Of a DNA stretch of 34,655 bases, positions 17,334 to 26,324 are shown in pieces. Made by a program: the position numbers and the translations under genes. The first letter of the stretch is position 1; each line of letters starts with the position of its first letter. The notes beneath the pieces were generated by a model. That model saw only the letters and a program-made list of their open reading frames with translations, was not told the DNA's origin and did not search any database. This DNA comes from Planctomyces sp. (GTDB lineage: Bacteria > Planctomycetota > Planctomycetia > Planctomycetales > Planctomycetaceae), in assembly GCA_013822855.1 (NCBI GenBank), contig PNLE01000022.1:1-34655 (forward strand), in the 5' to 3' direction.

Positions 17334-17798
17334 ATGCCCACGGAACGTACACTTGTTCTTCTGAAGCCGGATGCAGTGGCCCGTCGTCTGGCTGGCCCGA
17401 TTCTGACCCGCTTCGAGCAGAAGGGGTTGCGAATCACCGCCTTGAAGTTGCTCCAAATCACCCCCGAGCTTTCCAAAAAGCACTACGCGGAGCATGTCCA
17501 GAAGCCTTTCTACCCGCTGCTGGAGAGCTTTGTCACCGCCGGGCCGACCGTGGCTCTAGTGCTCGAAGGTAAGTCGGCGATCAGTGTTGTTCGCGGCATG
17601 ATGGGGCCCACCAACGGTCGCGATGCGGCCCCCGGCACCATCCGTGGTGATTTTGGCACCAGTCGGCAGATGAACCTGGTTCATGGCAGTGATGGCCCGG
17701 AAGCGGCGGCGAAAGAGATTCCCATCTACTTCCAACCACACGAAATCGTTGATGCCACGGAGCCTTTGGCCCCTTGGCTCTCCGCCAGCGACGAATAA
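17334..17798 (+). CDS. ndk: Nucleoside diphosphate kinase
   Basis: Transfers the gamma-phosphate from ATP to nucleoside diphosphates through a phosphohistidine. The 154-residue protein starts at ATG 17334 with TERTLVLLKPDAVARRL and keeps the family blocks PFYPLLESF, GPTNGRDAAPGTIRGDFG and the active-site His117 in NLVHGSDGPE. Length is normal for the family, with a slightly longer C-terminus (APWLSASDE). A GGAACGGAAA stretch just upstream can serve as ribosome binding site. It is followed by its own strong terminator and is separated from carA by 156 bases, so it is probably transcribed alone. Confidence 0.96.
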   Translation: MPTERTLVLLKPDAVARRLAGPILTRFEQKGLRITALKLLQITPELSKKHYAEHVQKPFYPLLESFVTAGPTVALVLEGKSAISVVRGMMGPTNGRDAAPGTIRGDFGTSRQMNLVHGSDGPEAAAKEIPIYFQPHEIVDATEPLAPWLSASDE

Positions 17799-17875
17799 CT
17801 TTCGGCCGATATCCGCTGCGACCACCCTTCAACTTGGTTTGAAGGCCGGTGCGGAAACAAGTCTGACTCAATCCA

Positions 17876-17917
17876 ACCGGCGGCCTCTCGATAGGGAGAG
17901 GCCGCCGGTCGTTTTTT
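17876..17917 (+). terminator. Rho-independent terminator after ndk
   Basis: A perfect 14-bp GC-rich stem (17876-17889 with 17896-17909) with a 6-base loop is followed by TCGTTTTTT. The T tract is on the plus strand, so it mainly serves ndk; the converging RidA gene ends 30 bases further on. Confidence 0.93.
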
Positions 17918-17947
17918 GAGTTGAACTTGGCGACTTTCGACCGACAT

Positions 17948-18415
17948 CTAGTCGGCGAAAATGGAAACCCAGACCGCCACTTCAACGGCCGCGTTGAGCG
18001 GCAATTCGTTGACGCCCACAGCCACCCGCGAGTGTCGACCCGCTTCGCCGAAAATCTCCAGCATGAGGTCGGAGGCCCCATTGATGACGACGGGCTGACG
18101 ACTGAATCCGAGGGCGGATTGCACGAAACCGTCTAGCTTGACGATCCTCTCGATCCGGTCGAGCGAACCCAGTTCCCGCTTCAAATGAGCTAAGGCGTTG
18201 AGCGCACACTGTCGGGCTGCCAATGCGGCTTCTTGCTCGGTCAGTTCGGCCCCCACCTTGCCGGTATGGGTCAATGCCCCGTTGAGCAGGGGAAGCTGAC
18301 CGCTGGTGACCGCCAGTTGCCCAGTCCGTACGACGGGCACATACGAGGCGATGGCCGCTGGCGGCTGCGGGAGTTCGATTCCAAGTTCTTGAAGACGAGC
18401 TGATGGCGTGGACAT
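17948..18415 (-). CDS. RidA/YjgF-family protein
   Basis: A 155-residue member of the Rid family; the best-known members hydrolyse reactive enamine/imine intermediates of amino-acid metabolism. Family features seen are [22 protein letters not shown] near the start, then [24 protein letters not shown], and the late block [22 protein letters not shown]. Arg130 there occupies the position of the substrate-binding arginine of RidA and Glu145 the conserved acid. It belongs to the longer branch of about 150 residues rather than the 128-residue RidA type, so deaminase activity is not assured. The start ATG 18415 is preceded by CCGGAACAA; a longer frame to 18532 has no family resemblance in its extra 39 residues. 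Confidence 0.85.
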   Translation of the reverse strand: MSTPSARLQELGIELPQPPAAIASYVPVVRTGQLAVTSGQLPLLNGALTHTGKVGAELTEQEAALAARQCALNALAHLKRELGSLDRIERIVKLDGFVQSALGFSRQPVVINGASDLMLEIFGEAGRHSRVAVGVNELPLNAAVEVAVWVSIFAD

Positions 18416-18681
18416 GCTGTTGTTCCGGTGAAGCGACGGCGATCTTCCGAGACCGCGATGATCCATGGCGCGGCTCACATCCTGAACCTTTTGAAATCGC
18501 GCGGCAACTCTATTGGTCAATGTGACGTTCAATCACTTGTAGCCAGCTTTCCCATTGCGATGGACGCTTGGACGCGGAATGATAGGAAAAGATTGATGGA
18601 TCAGTTCGCCTCAGTTGTTGACACAGTCCTGATTTGCCAGAAGCACCACCGATGAACCCTTGAGGTTTCGGAGAAAGATAG

Positions 18682-19782
18682 ATGATGTTGCGAACGATTT
18701 TCACGCGTGCCTCGATCCTCTCTGTGTTGTGCTCAGCGTTCATCTCCGGGATGTGGATGACGGCGCAGGCCCAGGACGAGGCGGCGCTTCCTCCCCTGCC
18801 GAAGAGTCCCGCAAGTTGGGTCAACTCGGCTCCACTGACATATGAGCAATTGCGTGGCAAGGCGATCTATCTGGTGTTCTTCGAGGAAACCTGCCCGAGG
18901 TGCCGTGCCGCCTGGCCGGACATTCTTGCTGCGGCAAAGGCGAACGAGAAACTTCCGGTTGTTTACGTGGCGGTGAATTCGGGAACCCCGCGGGCGGAAG
19001 TCGAGCGGTACGCCCAGCAGGTGAAGATCACATGGCCGATGATTGTCGATGCCGACCGCAGCTTTGAAAAGGAGTTCGCATCAAGTTCGGTGGGTGAGAT
19101 CAGTCTGCAGAATATCCGCCAGATCCGGGGGATCACTGCGGCGGGCAAGATCGAGTCGCTGGCCTACGACGAGTACGACATGGCGATCAAAGGTCTGGCC
19201 ACTGGAGCCGTCTGGAAGGTCGAACGGGCCGAAGTCCCTCCCGAGCTGGTTCCTCTCTGGCAACAGATCGAATATGGCTCCTATGCAGGAGTGGCTTTGC
19301 CACTTAAGAAGGCGGCCATGTCGAACCGCCCCGAGGTGAAGTCGGTAGTGGAGAAGATGCAAGCGGTGATCGATGCCGAGAAGCAGGAACTGGAGAGTGA
19401 AGCCGTCGCCGCCGCCGAGTCGGGCAACAAGTACAAGGCTCACGAAACCCTGCAAAAGCTGAATGACAGCTTCAAGGGGTATCCTCTCAATGAAGCCGCA
19501 GCCAAGCTCAAGAAGGAACTTCCGCGGGATGCCCAGGTGAAAGCCGGTATCGCGGCCTCAAAGCAGATTCAGAACATCGAGCGGCAACTCGCGAACGCCA
19601 AACCCCAGTTGAAAGACAAACTGGGCGAGCAATTGGGGAAGATGGTTACTGACTTCCCCGAGACCGAACTCGCGGCCTATGCCGCCTCGCTCATGAAAAA
19701 CGCCGGTATTGAACCACCCGTGGGAACAGGTCTACCGGCTGGCGACCAGAAGCCTCCCACCATCAAGTCGGGGACTTTCTAG
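18682..19782 (+). CDS. Exported thioredoxin-like protein with helical C-terminal domain
   Basis: A 366-residue secreted protein. The signal peptide covers about residues 1-30 (hydrophobic SILSVLCSAFISGMW, cleavage after AQA). A thioredoxin-like fold (about 45-165) contains FFEETCPRCRAAWP with redox cysteines 71 and 74, then VVYVAVNSGTP and a GITAAGKIESL strand. Residues 200-345 are mostly helical and charged (KSVVEKMQAVIDAEKQELES, ANAKPQLKDKLGEQLGK), perhaps a tetratricopeptide-like or coiled-coil binding region. The tail is Pro/Gly-rich. GGAG lies 9 bases before the ATG pair at 18682. It stands alone between the divergent RidA gene and the convergent tolC-like gene. Its substrate is unknown. 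Confidence 0.8.
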   Translation: MMLRTIFTRASILSVLCSAFISGMWMTAQAQDEAALPPLPKSPASWVNSAPLTYEQLRGKAIYLVFFEETCPRCRAAWPDILAAAKANEKLPVVYVAVNSGTPRAEVERYAQQVKITWPMIVDADRSFEKEFASSSVGEISLQNIRQIRGITAAGKIESLAYDEYDMAIKGLATGAVWKVERAEVPPELVPLWQQIEYGSYAGVALPLKKAAMSNRPEVKSVVEKMQAVIDAEKQELESEAVAAAESGNKYKAHETLQKLNDSFKGYPLNEAAAKLKKELPRDAQVKAGIAASKQIQNIERQLANAKPQLKDKLGEQLGKMVTDFPETELAAYAASLMKNAGIEPPVGTGLPAGDQKPPTIKSGTF

Positions 19783-19827
19783 GACTTCGCTCGCGGTATG
19801 ACGGCATGCGGGAGGCAGGCAATCCGG

Positions 19828-21615
19828 CTAGTTTCCCGGGGTGAGTATCTCGTCGGGAAGCTCGGCGGCGGTCGCTGCTTTATAGTCGGCTTCCGCGACG
19901 AAGTAGCCCAGCAATGCCAGCAACTCGGCTACCCGGGCGTCGAATGTCGCCTGCTCGCGGAGATTCAGACGCAAGAGGTCACTCGCGCCTTCGGTGAGCC
20001 GGATCGTCTCAAACCGCTGCATCTCCTCATTCAAACGAACCGCTTCGCTGGCTTGTGAAATCGCACGATATGCGTTTTCCAAGGCGATGACGGCGGTTCG
20101 CACTTCGATCGAGATCTTGTCAGCCGTGAACTGCCGCTTGGCCAGATTCTGGGCCAGCTTCCCTTCGACCATCATGATCTTGCCATTGGCGTTGCGGCGC
20201 TGGAGAGGAACGGAGAATTCCAAGCCGGCCTCCCCTTGGAACGGACCCTTGTCATTTTTTGAACTGGTGGGGCCGCCGACATCCTTGGTTCCAAGAACAT
20301 GGGCCCCCAAGGTGGGGAGCAGTTCGTTTTGGGCTTTGCAAAGTTCGATGTTCAACTGCTGCCGATCGTAGTCGAGTGCCAGCAATTCCGGACGACGGGA
20401 GGTGGCGAAGGCGATATCGGCCTGCAGAACCTCCGGTGAAACCAGCATGGGGACGGGGAATTTGGCTGGCAGCATGCTGTCGGGGGGGATGAAGGGATTG
20501 CCGGAAGCGTCTCTCATGTAGAGGGAGAGCTTGGCGGCGGCGCTTTGCAGCTTCTGCTCGGCTTCAATGAGCTTCACCTGACGTGCCACGATCAACCGCT
20601 GGTTATCGACAACGTCCGACTCGGGACGATCGCCTTGTTCCACGGTGGTTCGAATTTGTCGATCCCGGTCGATCGCCAAAGCTTGCAGTTGTCTGGCCAC
20701 ACGCAGCCCCTGCCCTGCGGCCACCCACTCCCAATAGGCGACCGAACTCTCCCGGATGAACGAAAGGAGCTGGGTCTTGATCTCCGGTTCGACGCGTGAC
20801 TGGCCGACTTGTGTGATCCACAGCTCGGCACGGCGTCTGTCGATGGCCCGGTTTTGCAAAAGCGGGATCGCCAATCCCAGCTTGAATTCACCGCCGTCGT
20901 TCGTCTCTCGTCCACCGTACCAAGGCTCGAAGTAGCCGCGACCTGTGCGATAGCCCGCGATCACTTCTCCACCGTTCTGAAGCACCGGCTGCTGGATGTC
21001 GAAGCCGTTGCGGTAGGTCTGGTAGAAACCGAGAGGCTGGTTGGTGAGATCGGCGTTCAGCTTGAGATCGAAAGCCCCCTGGGCGGCTAGATTGGCCCCA
21101 TTGGCGATGTTTCGCCCGTACAGGGCGTTCCTCAACATGGGAAATGAGAGATAGACCGAATCGACGACCTGCGGAAGACGTAGGGCATCGACATGGGGCT
21201 CGTCGGTAGCCAGAGGATCATCGGGACTCGGCGGAATGGTGCCGGGGGGAGTCTGACCAAGGATCGGCTGGGGACGAAGCCTCCCCTCCATGAATTCATC
21301 TTCCTGAGACTCTTCACCATCCTCGATTCGGGAAGCCCCCGCCTGAAGGATTTTTTCCTCTTCGGAGATGGACGCTGCGTCCTCTTCCGATTCTGCCACG
21401 GATTCAGGGTCAGTCACAGGTTGCTGATCGTTCGAAGCCTTCTTGTCCTGTGAGCGCACATCGTGCCTCAACGACGTCTGATGACCGCCGGTCTCTTTTT
21501 CCGACGCGACGACTTTCGGCGCGGCGGAGTTGGAAGTGACAACGGACCGTGATGCAGAGCATCCGGCAATCATCAGGCAACCAGCAAGCATCCATGCTTG
21601 TCCGGGTAACGTCAT
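19828..21615 (-). CDS. TolC-family outer-membrane efflux lipoprotein
   Basis: Outer-membrane channel component of a tripartite export system, 595 residues. The N-terminus has a lipoprotein signal with lipobox LMIAGC (Cys19 as the modified residue). An acidic, Ser/Glu-rich disordered region follows, to about residue 145. The TolC-type helical repeats run to the end, with blocks such as LGLAIPLLQNRAIDRRRAEL, NQRLIVARQVKLIEAEQKLQSA and LEFSVPLQRRNANGKIMMVEGKLAQ. Its ATG overlaps the hlyD-like stop (ATGA), with GAGGAAAAAA directly upstream, so translation is coupled. It is the last gene of the arsR-ABC-hlyD-tolC operon. The long acidic linker after the lipid anchor is unusual for TolC. Confidence 0.9.
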   Translation of the reverse strand: MTLPGQAWMLAGCLMIAGCSASRSVVTSNSAAPKVVASEKETGGHQTSLRHDVRSQDKKASNDQQPVTDPESVAESEEDAASISEEEKILQAGASRIEDGEESQEDEFMEGRLRPQPILGQTPPGTIPPSPDDPLATDEPHVDALRLPQVVDSVYLSFPMLRNALYGRNIANGANLAAQGAFDLKLNADLTNQPLGFYQTYRNGFDIQQPVLQNGGEVIAGYRTGRGYFEPWYGGRETNDGGEFKLGLAIPLLQNRAIDRRRAELWITQVGQSRVEPEIKTQLLSFIRESSVAYWEWVAAGQGLRVARQLQALAIDRDRQIRTTVEQGDRPESDVVDNQRLIVARQVKLIEAEQKLQSAAAKLSLYMRDASGNPFIPPDSMLPAKFPVPMLVSPEVLQADIAFATSRRPELLALDYDRQQLNIELCKAQNELLPTLGAHVLGTKDVGGPTSSKNDKGPFQGEAGLEFSVPLQRRNANGKIMMVEGKLAQNLAKRQFTADKISIEVRTAVIALENAYRAISQASEAVRLNEEMQRFETIRLTEGASDLLRLNLREQATFDARVAELLALLGYFVAEADYKAATAAELPDEILTPGN

Positions 21616-23060
21616 TTTTTTCCTCGGAGAAGTTTGTCTTCGTAAGCGGCTTTGGGGTCTTCAATCTGAATTGCGGGCGGGAACCCGTTGAGTTGTCTCC
21701 ATAGTTCCTGACCGATTGTCACCCGATCCAGCAGGATCCAGGCCCTGGCCCGGATTCCTTGCCGCAGCACCTGGGCGGTCGGCCAAGGCATCGATTCGTC
21801 GGGATCCGGAAGAACCAGCACGCGGAACTTCCCCATGCCGTCATCCATCGAATCCACAACCGTCACAATCCCCCCGAACGTTCCCACCGCCACGGAAGGC
21901 CAACCAGAGAACTGCACAGCCGGCCAACCTTCGAATTGCAATCTCACCTTGCGGTGCTTGCCATCCTTGGAAAGCGAGGCCACGAGCGGAGCATCGTTTC
22001 CATCAACCTTGATCTCGACCGCGCGATCGGCGGTGCGTGGAACAAGTTCGAGGAGCGGCTGGCCCGCCGATACGATCTTTCCTCCCTGGAAATTGGTGAG
22101 CTTAAGGATGAAACCGTCGATGGGAGCCAGTACCGACTGCACCTGCACCTTTTGTTTAGCTTGTATATCGGCGATCTCCTTCTCGGTACTGGCGATATCT
22201 CCGAGCGCCTTCTGATAAACGGCACGCGCCGAGTCAATCTTGGTCACGGCCTCGCGAATCTTGTAAAGCCGCTCGGCCTCCTTGGCCGATAGCTCGCTCT
22301 TCGCGGCTTCGACATAGGCCTGGGCCTGGGCCAGTTTGGCCTCTTCTTCCTGCGCCTTGCGTTCCGCGACTTCAACCTCATACCGGGATTCGACCTTCTG
22401 TTCAAAGAGCTGAATGCGACGGATCCGATCCTTCTCGGCCTGCTCGTAGGCCGCTTTGGCCGCCTTGAGGCTCTGCTGCTCGGCAAGCAGTTTTTGTCCG
22501 GCCATCTTGATGAACTCGTCCTGGGCGAGTTCCGTCTGACTGCGAATCGCCTTGAACGCTTCGACCTGCTGCTCGTAGGCGATGACGATCGTCTTCTCGG
22601 TTTCCAACTTGCGGTGGGTGGCCATCAACTGCTCCTCCAGGCGGAAGATGAGCGCGGAATCGATGACTTCGATATCCATCAGGGCGTCACCCTTGTTGAC
22701 GATCGCACCTTCGACCAGATCCGCGCGGATGTTGGTGATGCGGCCGGCGATGGGGGCATCGACTTCCTGCAGTCGATGGTTGGGATCGTAGGTCACGACT
22801 CGGCCCGAACCGGTGACCGATTGCTGCCAAGGTGCCCACATCATGACAACCAGGCTCGTGGGTAGTGCCCAAAGCAAGGCTGTCGAAATCCAGCGGATCG
22901 TGCGGACCGGTTGTGCCAGCTTGAGGGCGGGAAAGTTCCGGGCTTGCCAAGTCTCTCCGATGTTCCAGTTGGTCAATGTCCGGTGATCACCACCGTGGAA
23001 GGTCGATCCTCCGCCTTGCAGCGTCCCGGTCTTGGTATTCGAGATCTCGGTGGTGGCCAT
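21612..23060 (-). CDS. HlyD-family membrane fusion (periplasmic adaptor) protein
   Basis: A 482-residue adaptor that bridges the inner-membrane exporter and the TolC-like channel. One membrane segment lies at about residues 56-76 (ISTALLWALPTSLVVMMWA), after a 55-residue cytoplasmic tail. The split biotinyl/lipoyl domain is seen as DAPIAGRITNIRADLVEGAIVNKGDALMDIE before, and VQSVLAPIDGFILKLTNFQGGKIVSAGQPLLELV after, a long coiled-coil hairpin (about 140-300, rich in Ala, Glu, Lys and Gln). A beta-barrel region follows. The start ATG 23060 has AGGAAG 6 bases upstream. The 127-base gap to the ABC gene is longer than the other junctions of this operon and may hold an internal promoter. Confidence 0.92.
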   Translation of the reverse strand: MATTEISNTKTGTLQGGGSTFHGGDHRTLTNWNIGETWQARNFPALKLAQPVRTIRWISTALLWALPTSLVVMMWAPWQQSVTGSGRVVTYDPNHRLQEVDAPIAGRITNIRADLVEGAIVNKGDALMDIEVIDSALIFRLEEQLMATHRKLETEKTIVIAYEQQVEAFKAIRSQTELAQDEFIKMAGQKLLAEQQSLKAAKAAYEQAEKDRIRRIQLFEQKVESRYEVEVAERKAQEEEAKLAQAQAYVEAAKSELSAKEAERLYKIREAVTKIDSARAVYQKALGDIASTEKEIADIQAKQKVQVQSVLAPIDGFILKLTNFQGGKIVSAGQPLLELVPRTADRAVEIKVDGNDAPLVASLSKDGKHRKVRLQFEGWPAVQFSGWPSVAVGTFGGIVTVVDSMDDGMGKFRVLVLPDPDESMPWPTAQVLRQGIRARAWILLDRVTIGQELWRQLNGFPPAIQIEDPKAAYEDKLLRGKK

Positions 23061-23159
23061 GAAGTCTTCCTGGCGGCTCGCGAGTTGACGTGGTGAAAGC
23101 CGTCGTGGTGTTCGATTCCCGGTGTTTTGTCAGCAACCGATCGTCGGGCTATTGGCTGG

Positions 23160-23173
23160 TTGAATGCGTTCAA
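23160..23173. repeat. Small inverted repeat in the ABC-hlyD gap
   Basis: TTGAA-TGCG-TTCAA lies 99 bases upstream of the hlyD start and is followed by a further TTTGAA. The TTGAA/TTCAA halves are shared with the inverted repeat in front of the arsR gene of the same operon, so it may be a second operator. The arms are only 5 bp, so chance is possible. Confidence 0.35.
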
Positions 23174-23187
23174 TCGTTTGAAGTGAT

Positions 23188-25488
23188 TCAGACGGACTTC
23201 GTCATGGGAAGCGAAGGTTGTCTGGGGGCTCTCAATGCCCTGGGTTCGGCGTTGTCCATTTCAATCGTCTGGTCGCACAAACTGGCGATGTCATGGCGCG
23301 AAGTGGTGATGACCGTGGTCCATGTCCGATCGGGAGCGAGCAGCACGCCGAGCAGCCGCTGCCGGAGATTGTCGGGCAGACCGTCGAGCCAGCCGTCGAT
23401 CAGCAGGAGACGTGGGTTCCCCGCCATCGCGCGGGCTAGCATCAATTGCATCTGTTCGGTCGACGAAAGTGGATAGCCCCTTGCCGGAAGTTCCGTCTGG
23501 ATGCCATCGGGGAGACCCTCGACGCGATCCATGAGTCCGACATCCTCCAGCCGCCTTTTCACGGCCTGATCACTGACACCCGGGCGGTGGAGATGGACGT
23601 TTGCGGCGATGGACGCCGTCAAAATGGCAGGATCCCGCACCAATGCCACCTGGGAACGAACCAGATCGCGTCGGAGATCGCCCAGCGGCAAGCCATCGAA
23701 TTCGATGGTTCCCCGCAGATCAACCGGCTCGCCTGAAAGTTGGGAGAGAATCTCAGATCGCTGTTCGGGATGGCTGTCAAAGATGGCGAGAGACGATCCC
23801 GGAGGAACATCGCAAGTGAGGTTCGGAGGCACCCATTGCCCCGCCGCTGGAGGATGTCCCCGCGAGACGTTTCGCATCTGGATGGCGATCGGTTCGGGGC
23901 GTTCGGGGAGGAGCACACCCCGCTGATGATTCACTGGCAGGTCGAACATGTGCCCCAGTTTGTTCACGGAAGCCATCAGGTCGAACCATTCCTCCAGATG
24001 TTTCCCCAGCTTCAGGAAAGAGCCGACGATGGTCGCGACAATGAGTTCCGCGGCAACCAACTGGCCCAGCGTCAATTGCTCGCGTAGGACGAGATAACCT
24101 CCCAGGCTCAGCAGTCCCGTGGCTGCCACCGCCTGCAGCACGGCCAACGCGATGTACTGGCGGAGGACGATGGCAAAGTGGTCTTGGCGGGCGTTGAGGT
24201 ATTTCGTGCAGAGGGCGTCGCTCCGCTGCCAGGCCAGGGCTGCTCCCTCCGGAGTGCGGAAAATGCCGGGGACGCGGACAAGTTCCTCGAACCAGGCCAA
24301 AGTCGCATATTTATTCTCGGACTCGTCGATCGAAGTGCGGACGCCCCCGCGTCCCATAGTGAGGATGATCAGCGACAAAAGCACGATCAGAATCAGGTCG
24401 TATCCCAGCAGAAACGGGTGGTAGAACGCCATCAGCGTCATCCCCACGATCGTCGCCAGGATGATGGCGAGTCCATCCACCAGCAGGCTGCTGACCACCT
24501 TTTGAACCGTCACGACTTCCAGAAACCGATTGACGAGTTCCTGGCCGTCGTGGTGCTGCCATTCCTCTTCACGCACACGCGGCAACCGCCAGGCGAGATC
24601 GGCGGTGATGCGGGTGAAGAGCCGCCGTTGGATCACTTCCGCAATATAGATCTTCAAAACTTGGAACGCCCCGAGCAGGCTCAGCAGCCCCAAGAGGATG
24701 ACACTCAGGACGATGATCGGCTGGAAGACGCCGCCGAAAGTTACGGCGCGGACAAGCTGCTGCGCCGCCAACGGGGCAGAGATCGACAACAGGCCCGCCG
24801 CGCAGGCCATGAGGAAGATCGTCCAGATCTCGTGGCGCTCGGGGCCGATCATCTTCAGCAGCCGCTTCCAAGGCGGTTGGTGGTGCTCGTCACCGGCTCC
24901 CAATCCATCGATGTTGGGTTCGAAGACGACACAGCGGACACTCACGGACGAACCAAGTCGAACGAGATCACTCCAAGGCAGATGGCATCCTTGATCATCG
25001 TGATGAAACACTAGACCTGCGGGATTTTTTCGTCCCGAGATGACAAACAGCGGGGATTGCTCTGTCGAATGCTTCGAATCATGGGGGGGATAGGCAGCAG
25101 GGTCGCCTGAAGTGTCGACTCCCTGGGGCCAGGATGCGGGCCGGCCGACAGCCACCCCCCCCTGTTTAACCAAGGCATCGACTTCCGCGACGTTCAAGTC
25201 CATTAGCCGAACAGCCATCGTATGAGAGCGGGCGACTTCCAGAGCCCACTTCCACCACTTGTCCTCAAAGCTGCCACTCCAGCATTGGGCGGCCGCTTCA
25301 ATCTCCCGTTGAACAACGAGGGGTTCCCACGGATTTCCCGTAAGACGGCCAAACTCGACCAGCGCTGCGATCAGGGCGGCTCCGGATTGGCCGGTCTGCG
25401 GATGATCACCTGCACGAGTACTTGTCAGTTCCGGGCGACTTGGCCACCCGTGATCACGATAGTTCTCTGGAGACGATGGTGTGATCAC
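23188..25488 (-). CDS. ABC-type exporter protein with degenerate nucleotide-binding domain
   Basis: A 766-residue protein with the architecture of a type 1 secretion or peptide ABC exporter. The N-terminal soluble region (1-215) has no recognisable C39 peptidase cysteine motif. The transmembrane domain covers about 222-490, with hydrophobic segments near 222-240, 258-276, 338-356, 362-378, 445-465 and 475-490. The nucleotide-binding domain covers about 530-750. In that domain the Walker A position reads DSHPEQRS (571-578) with no GxxGxGK, the Q-loop reads LVRDPAIL, the signature reads LSSTEQ (674-679) and Walker B reads LLLIDGWLDGL (Asp698 kept, catalytic Glu replaced by Gly699). The H-loop is also altered. 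ATP hydrolysis by this protein alone is therefore doubtful. The GTG start overlaps the arsR stop as GTGA. Confidence 0.85.
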   Translation of the reverse strand: MITPSSPENYRDHGWPSRPELTSTRAGDHPQTGQSGAALIAALVEFGRLTGNPWEPLVVQREIEAAAQCWSGSFEDKWWKWALEVARSHTMAVRLMDLNVAEVDALVKQGGVAVGRPASWPQGVDTSGDPAAYPPHDSKHSTEQSPLFVISGRKNPAGLVFHHDDQGCHLPWSDLVRLGSSVSVRCVVFEPNIDGLGAGDEHHQPPWKRLLKMIGPERHEIWTIFLMACAAGLLSISAPLAAQQLVRAVTFGGVFQPIIVLSVILLGLLSLLGAFQVLKIYIAEVIQRRLFTRITADLAWRLPRVREEEWQHHDGQELVNRFLEVVTVQKVVSSLLVDGLAIILATIVGMTLMAFYHPFLLGYDLILIVLLSLIILTMGRGGVRTSIDESENKYATLAWFEELVRVPGIFRTPEGAALAWQRSDALCTKYLNARQDHFAIVLRQYIALAVLQAVAATGLLSLGGYLVLREQLTLGQLVAAELIVATIVGSFLKLGKHLEEWFDLMASVNKLGHMFDLPVNHQRGVLLPERPEPIAIQMRNVSRGHPPAAGQWVPPNLTCDVPPGSSLAIFDSHPEQRSEILSQLSGEPVDLRGTIEFDGLPLGDLRRDLVRSQVALVRDPAILTASIAANVHLHRPGVSDQAVKRRLEDVGLMDRVEGLPDGIQTELPARGYPLSSTEQMQLMLARAMAGNPRLLLIDGWLDGLPDNLRQRLLGVLLAPDRTWTTVITTSRHDIASLCDQTIEMDNAEPRALRAPRQPSLPMTKSV

Positions 25489-26012
25489 TGTGGCGCCTCC
25501 CTGGTCTCGACACCAACGATAGTCTCAGGTCGATCAAACGAGCTGCCATTGCGGGCAGTTGGTTGTTCGACGGAACCGTCGATCATGGGAAGTGATACGG
25601 GATTCGACAACGTGGCAGGCACCGAGGCGGAGTCGTCGGCGATTTGATTCGAGGTGATCTGGGGATTCTCCCATTGATGCATCGCTTGATGCAGCATGGA
25701 CTTCTGATCGAAGGCCCCTTCTGCCATCCTCTCTAGGAAGACAACCCCCTGCCGCAGCCATTCCGCCACACCGGGATCAACCAGACGATAGTACACATGC
25801 CGTCCCGCTCGACGCTCCTTCAGAAGCTTTCGGGTTCGAAGGAGAGCGAGATGCTGTGATACACCGGAGTGGCTGATCCCCAGCAACTCCTGAAGAGAGT
25901 TGACGTTGCGTTCCTCACTCCGCAGTTCCTCAATGATCTGCACGCGGCAGGGATGTGACAGCACGCTCAGCAAGTCGGCCAGTTCACGCGCTGCGACGTT
26001 CCGATACGGCAT
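25485..26012 (-). CDS. ArsR-family regulator of the ABC/HlyD/TolC operon
   Basis: A 175-residue regulator and first gene of the four-gene export operon. The winged helix covers about residues 10-82: LLSVLSHPCRVQIIEEL, LQELLGISHSGVSQHLALLRTRKLL and the wing ERRAGRHVYYRLVD. The usual metal-sensing cysteine motif in helix 3 is absent. A C-terminal extension of about 75 residues after LERMAEGAFDQ is polar and probably disordered, longer than in most ArsR proteins. The ATG at 26012 directly abuts a perfect inverted repeat (26013-26031) that contains the ribosome-binding-like AAGGTG, so bound protein would block both transcription and initiation. The last four bases overlap the ABC start. Autoregulation is an inference. 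Confidence 0.9.
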   Translation of the reverse strand: MPYRNVAARELADLLSVLSHPCRVQIIEELRSEERNVNSLQELLGISHSGVSQHLALLRTRKLLKERRAGRHVYYRLVDPGVAEWLRQGVVFLERMAEGAFDQKSMLHQAMHQWENPQITSNQIADDSASVPATLSNPVSLPMIDGSVEQPTARNGSSFDRPETIVGVETREAPQ

Positions 26013-26031
26013 TGTTCAACACCTTTGAACA
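26013..26031 (-). promoter_or_regulatory. Probable ArsR operator overlapping the ribosome binding site
   Basis: TGTTCAA-CACCT-TTGAACA is a perfect 7-bp inverted repeat with a 5-base spacer, ending at the base next to the arsR start codon. A further TTTGAAT half-site follows at 26032-26038. On the coding strand the spacer region gives AAAGGTG, 7 bases before ATG, which is the only ribosome-binding-like sequence available. Confidence 0.6.
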
Positions 26032-26324
26032 TTTGAATGTGTGGACGGATGGCATTCCTGAGAGGTGATACGAAGAAGGTCAGGAGGAAGATGACAAATT
26101 CGTAAGAAAAAGTCCCGCTTGGCAGACGAAAGTCGTTTCGGAAGACCTTGTTCGTATTTTTTTGATGCGGCGTTAGTCGCTGTGAGCATTGGCTTTCAAT
26201 CGCTAACATCCTTCGCCAAGATGTTTGAAAGTCCATTTTCCAACAGGCGTTCCCCGCGAGTTCTCCTGGCGGGTGGCTGTTGTCGAAGGCGGATCCGGGA
26301 CGCGACCGATTGGGGTGTGCTGGC

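Noticed and set aside
24178-25014. 278-codon plus-strand frame opposite the ABC gene
   Set aside because: Its composition (runs of Gln, Asp, Arg and His) is typical of an antisense shadow, and the ABC transmembrane region on the other strand is clearly real.
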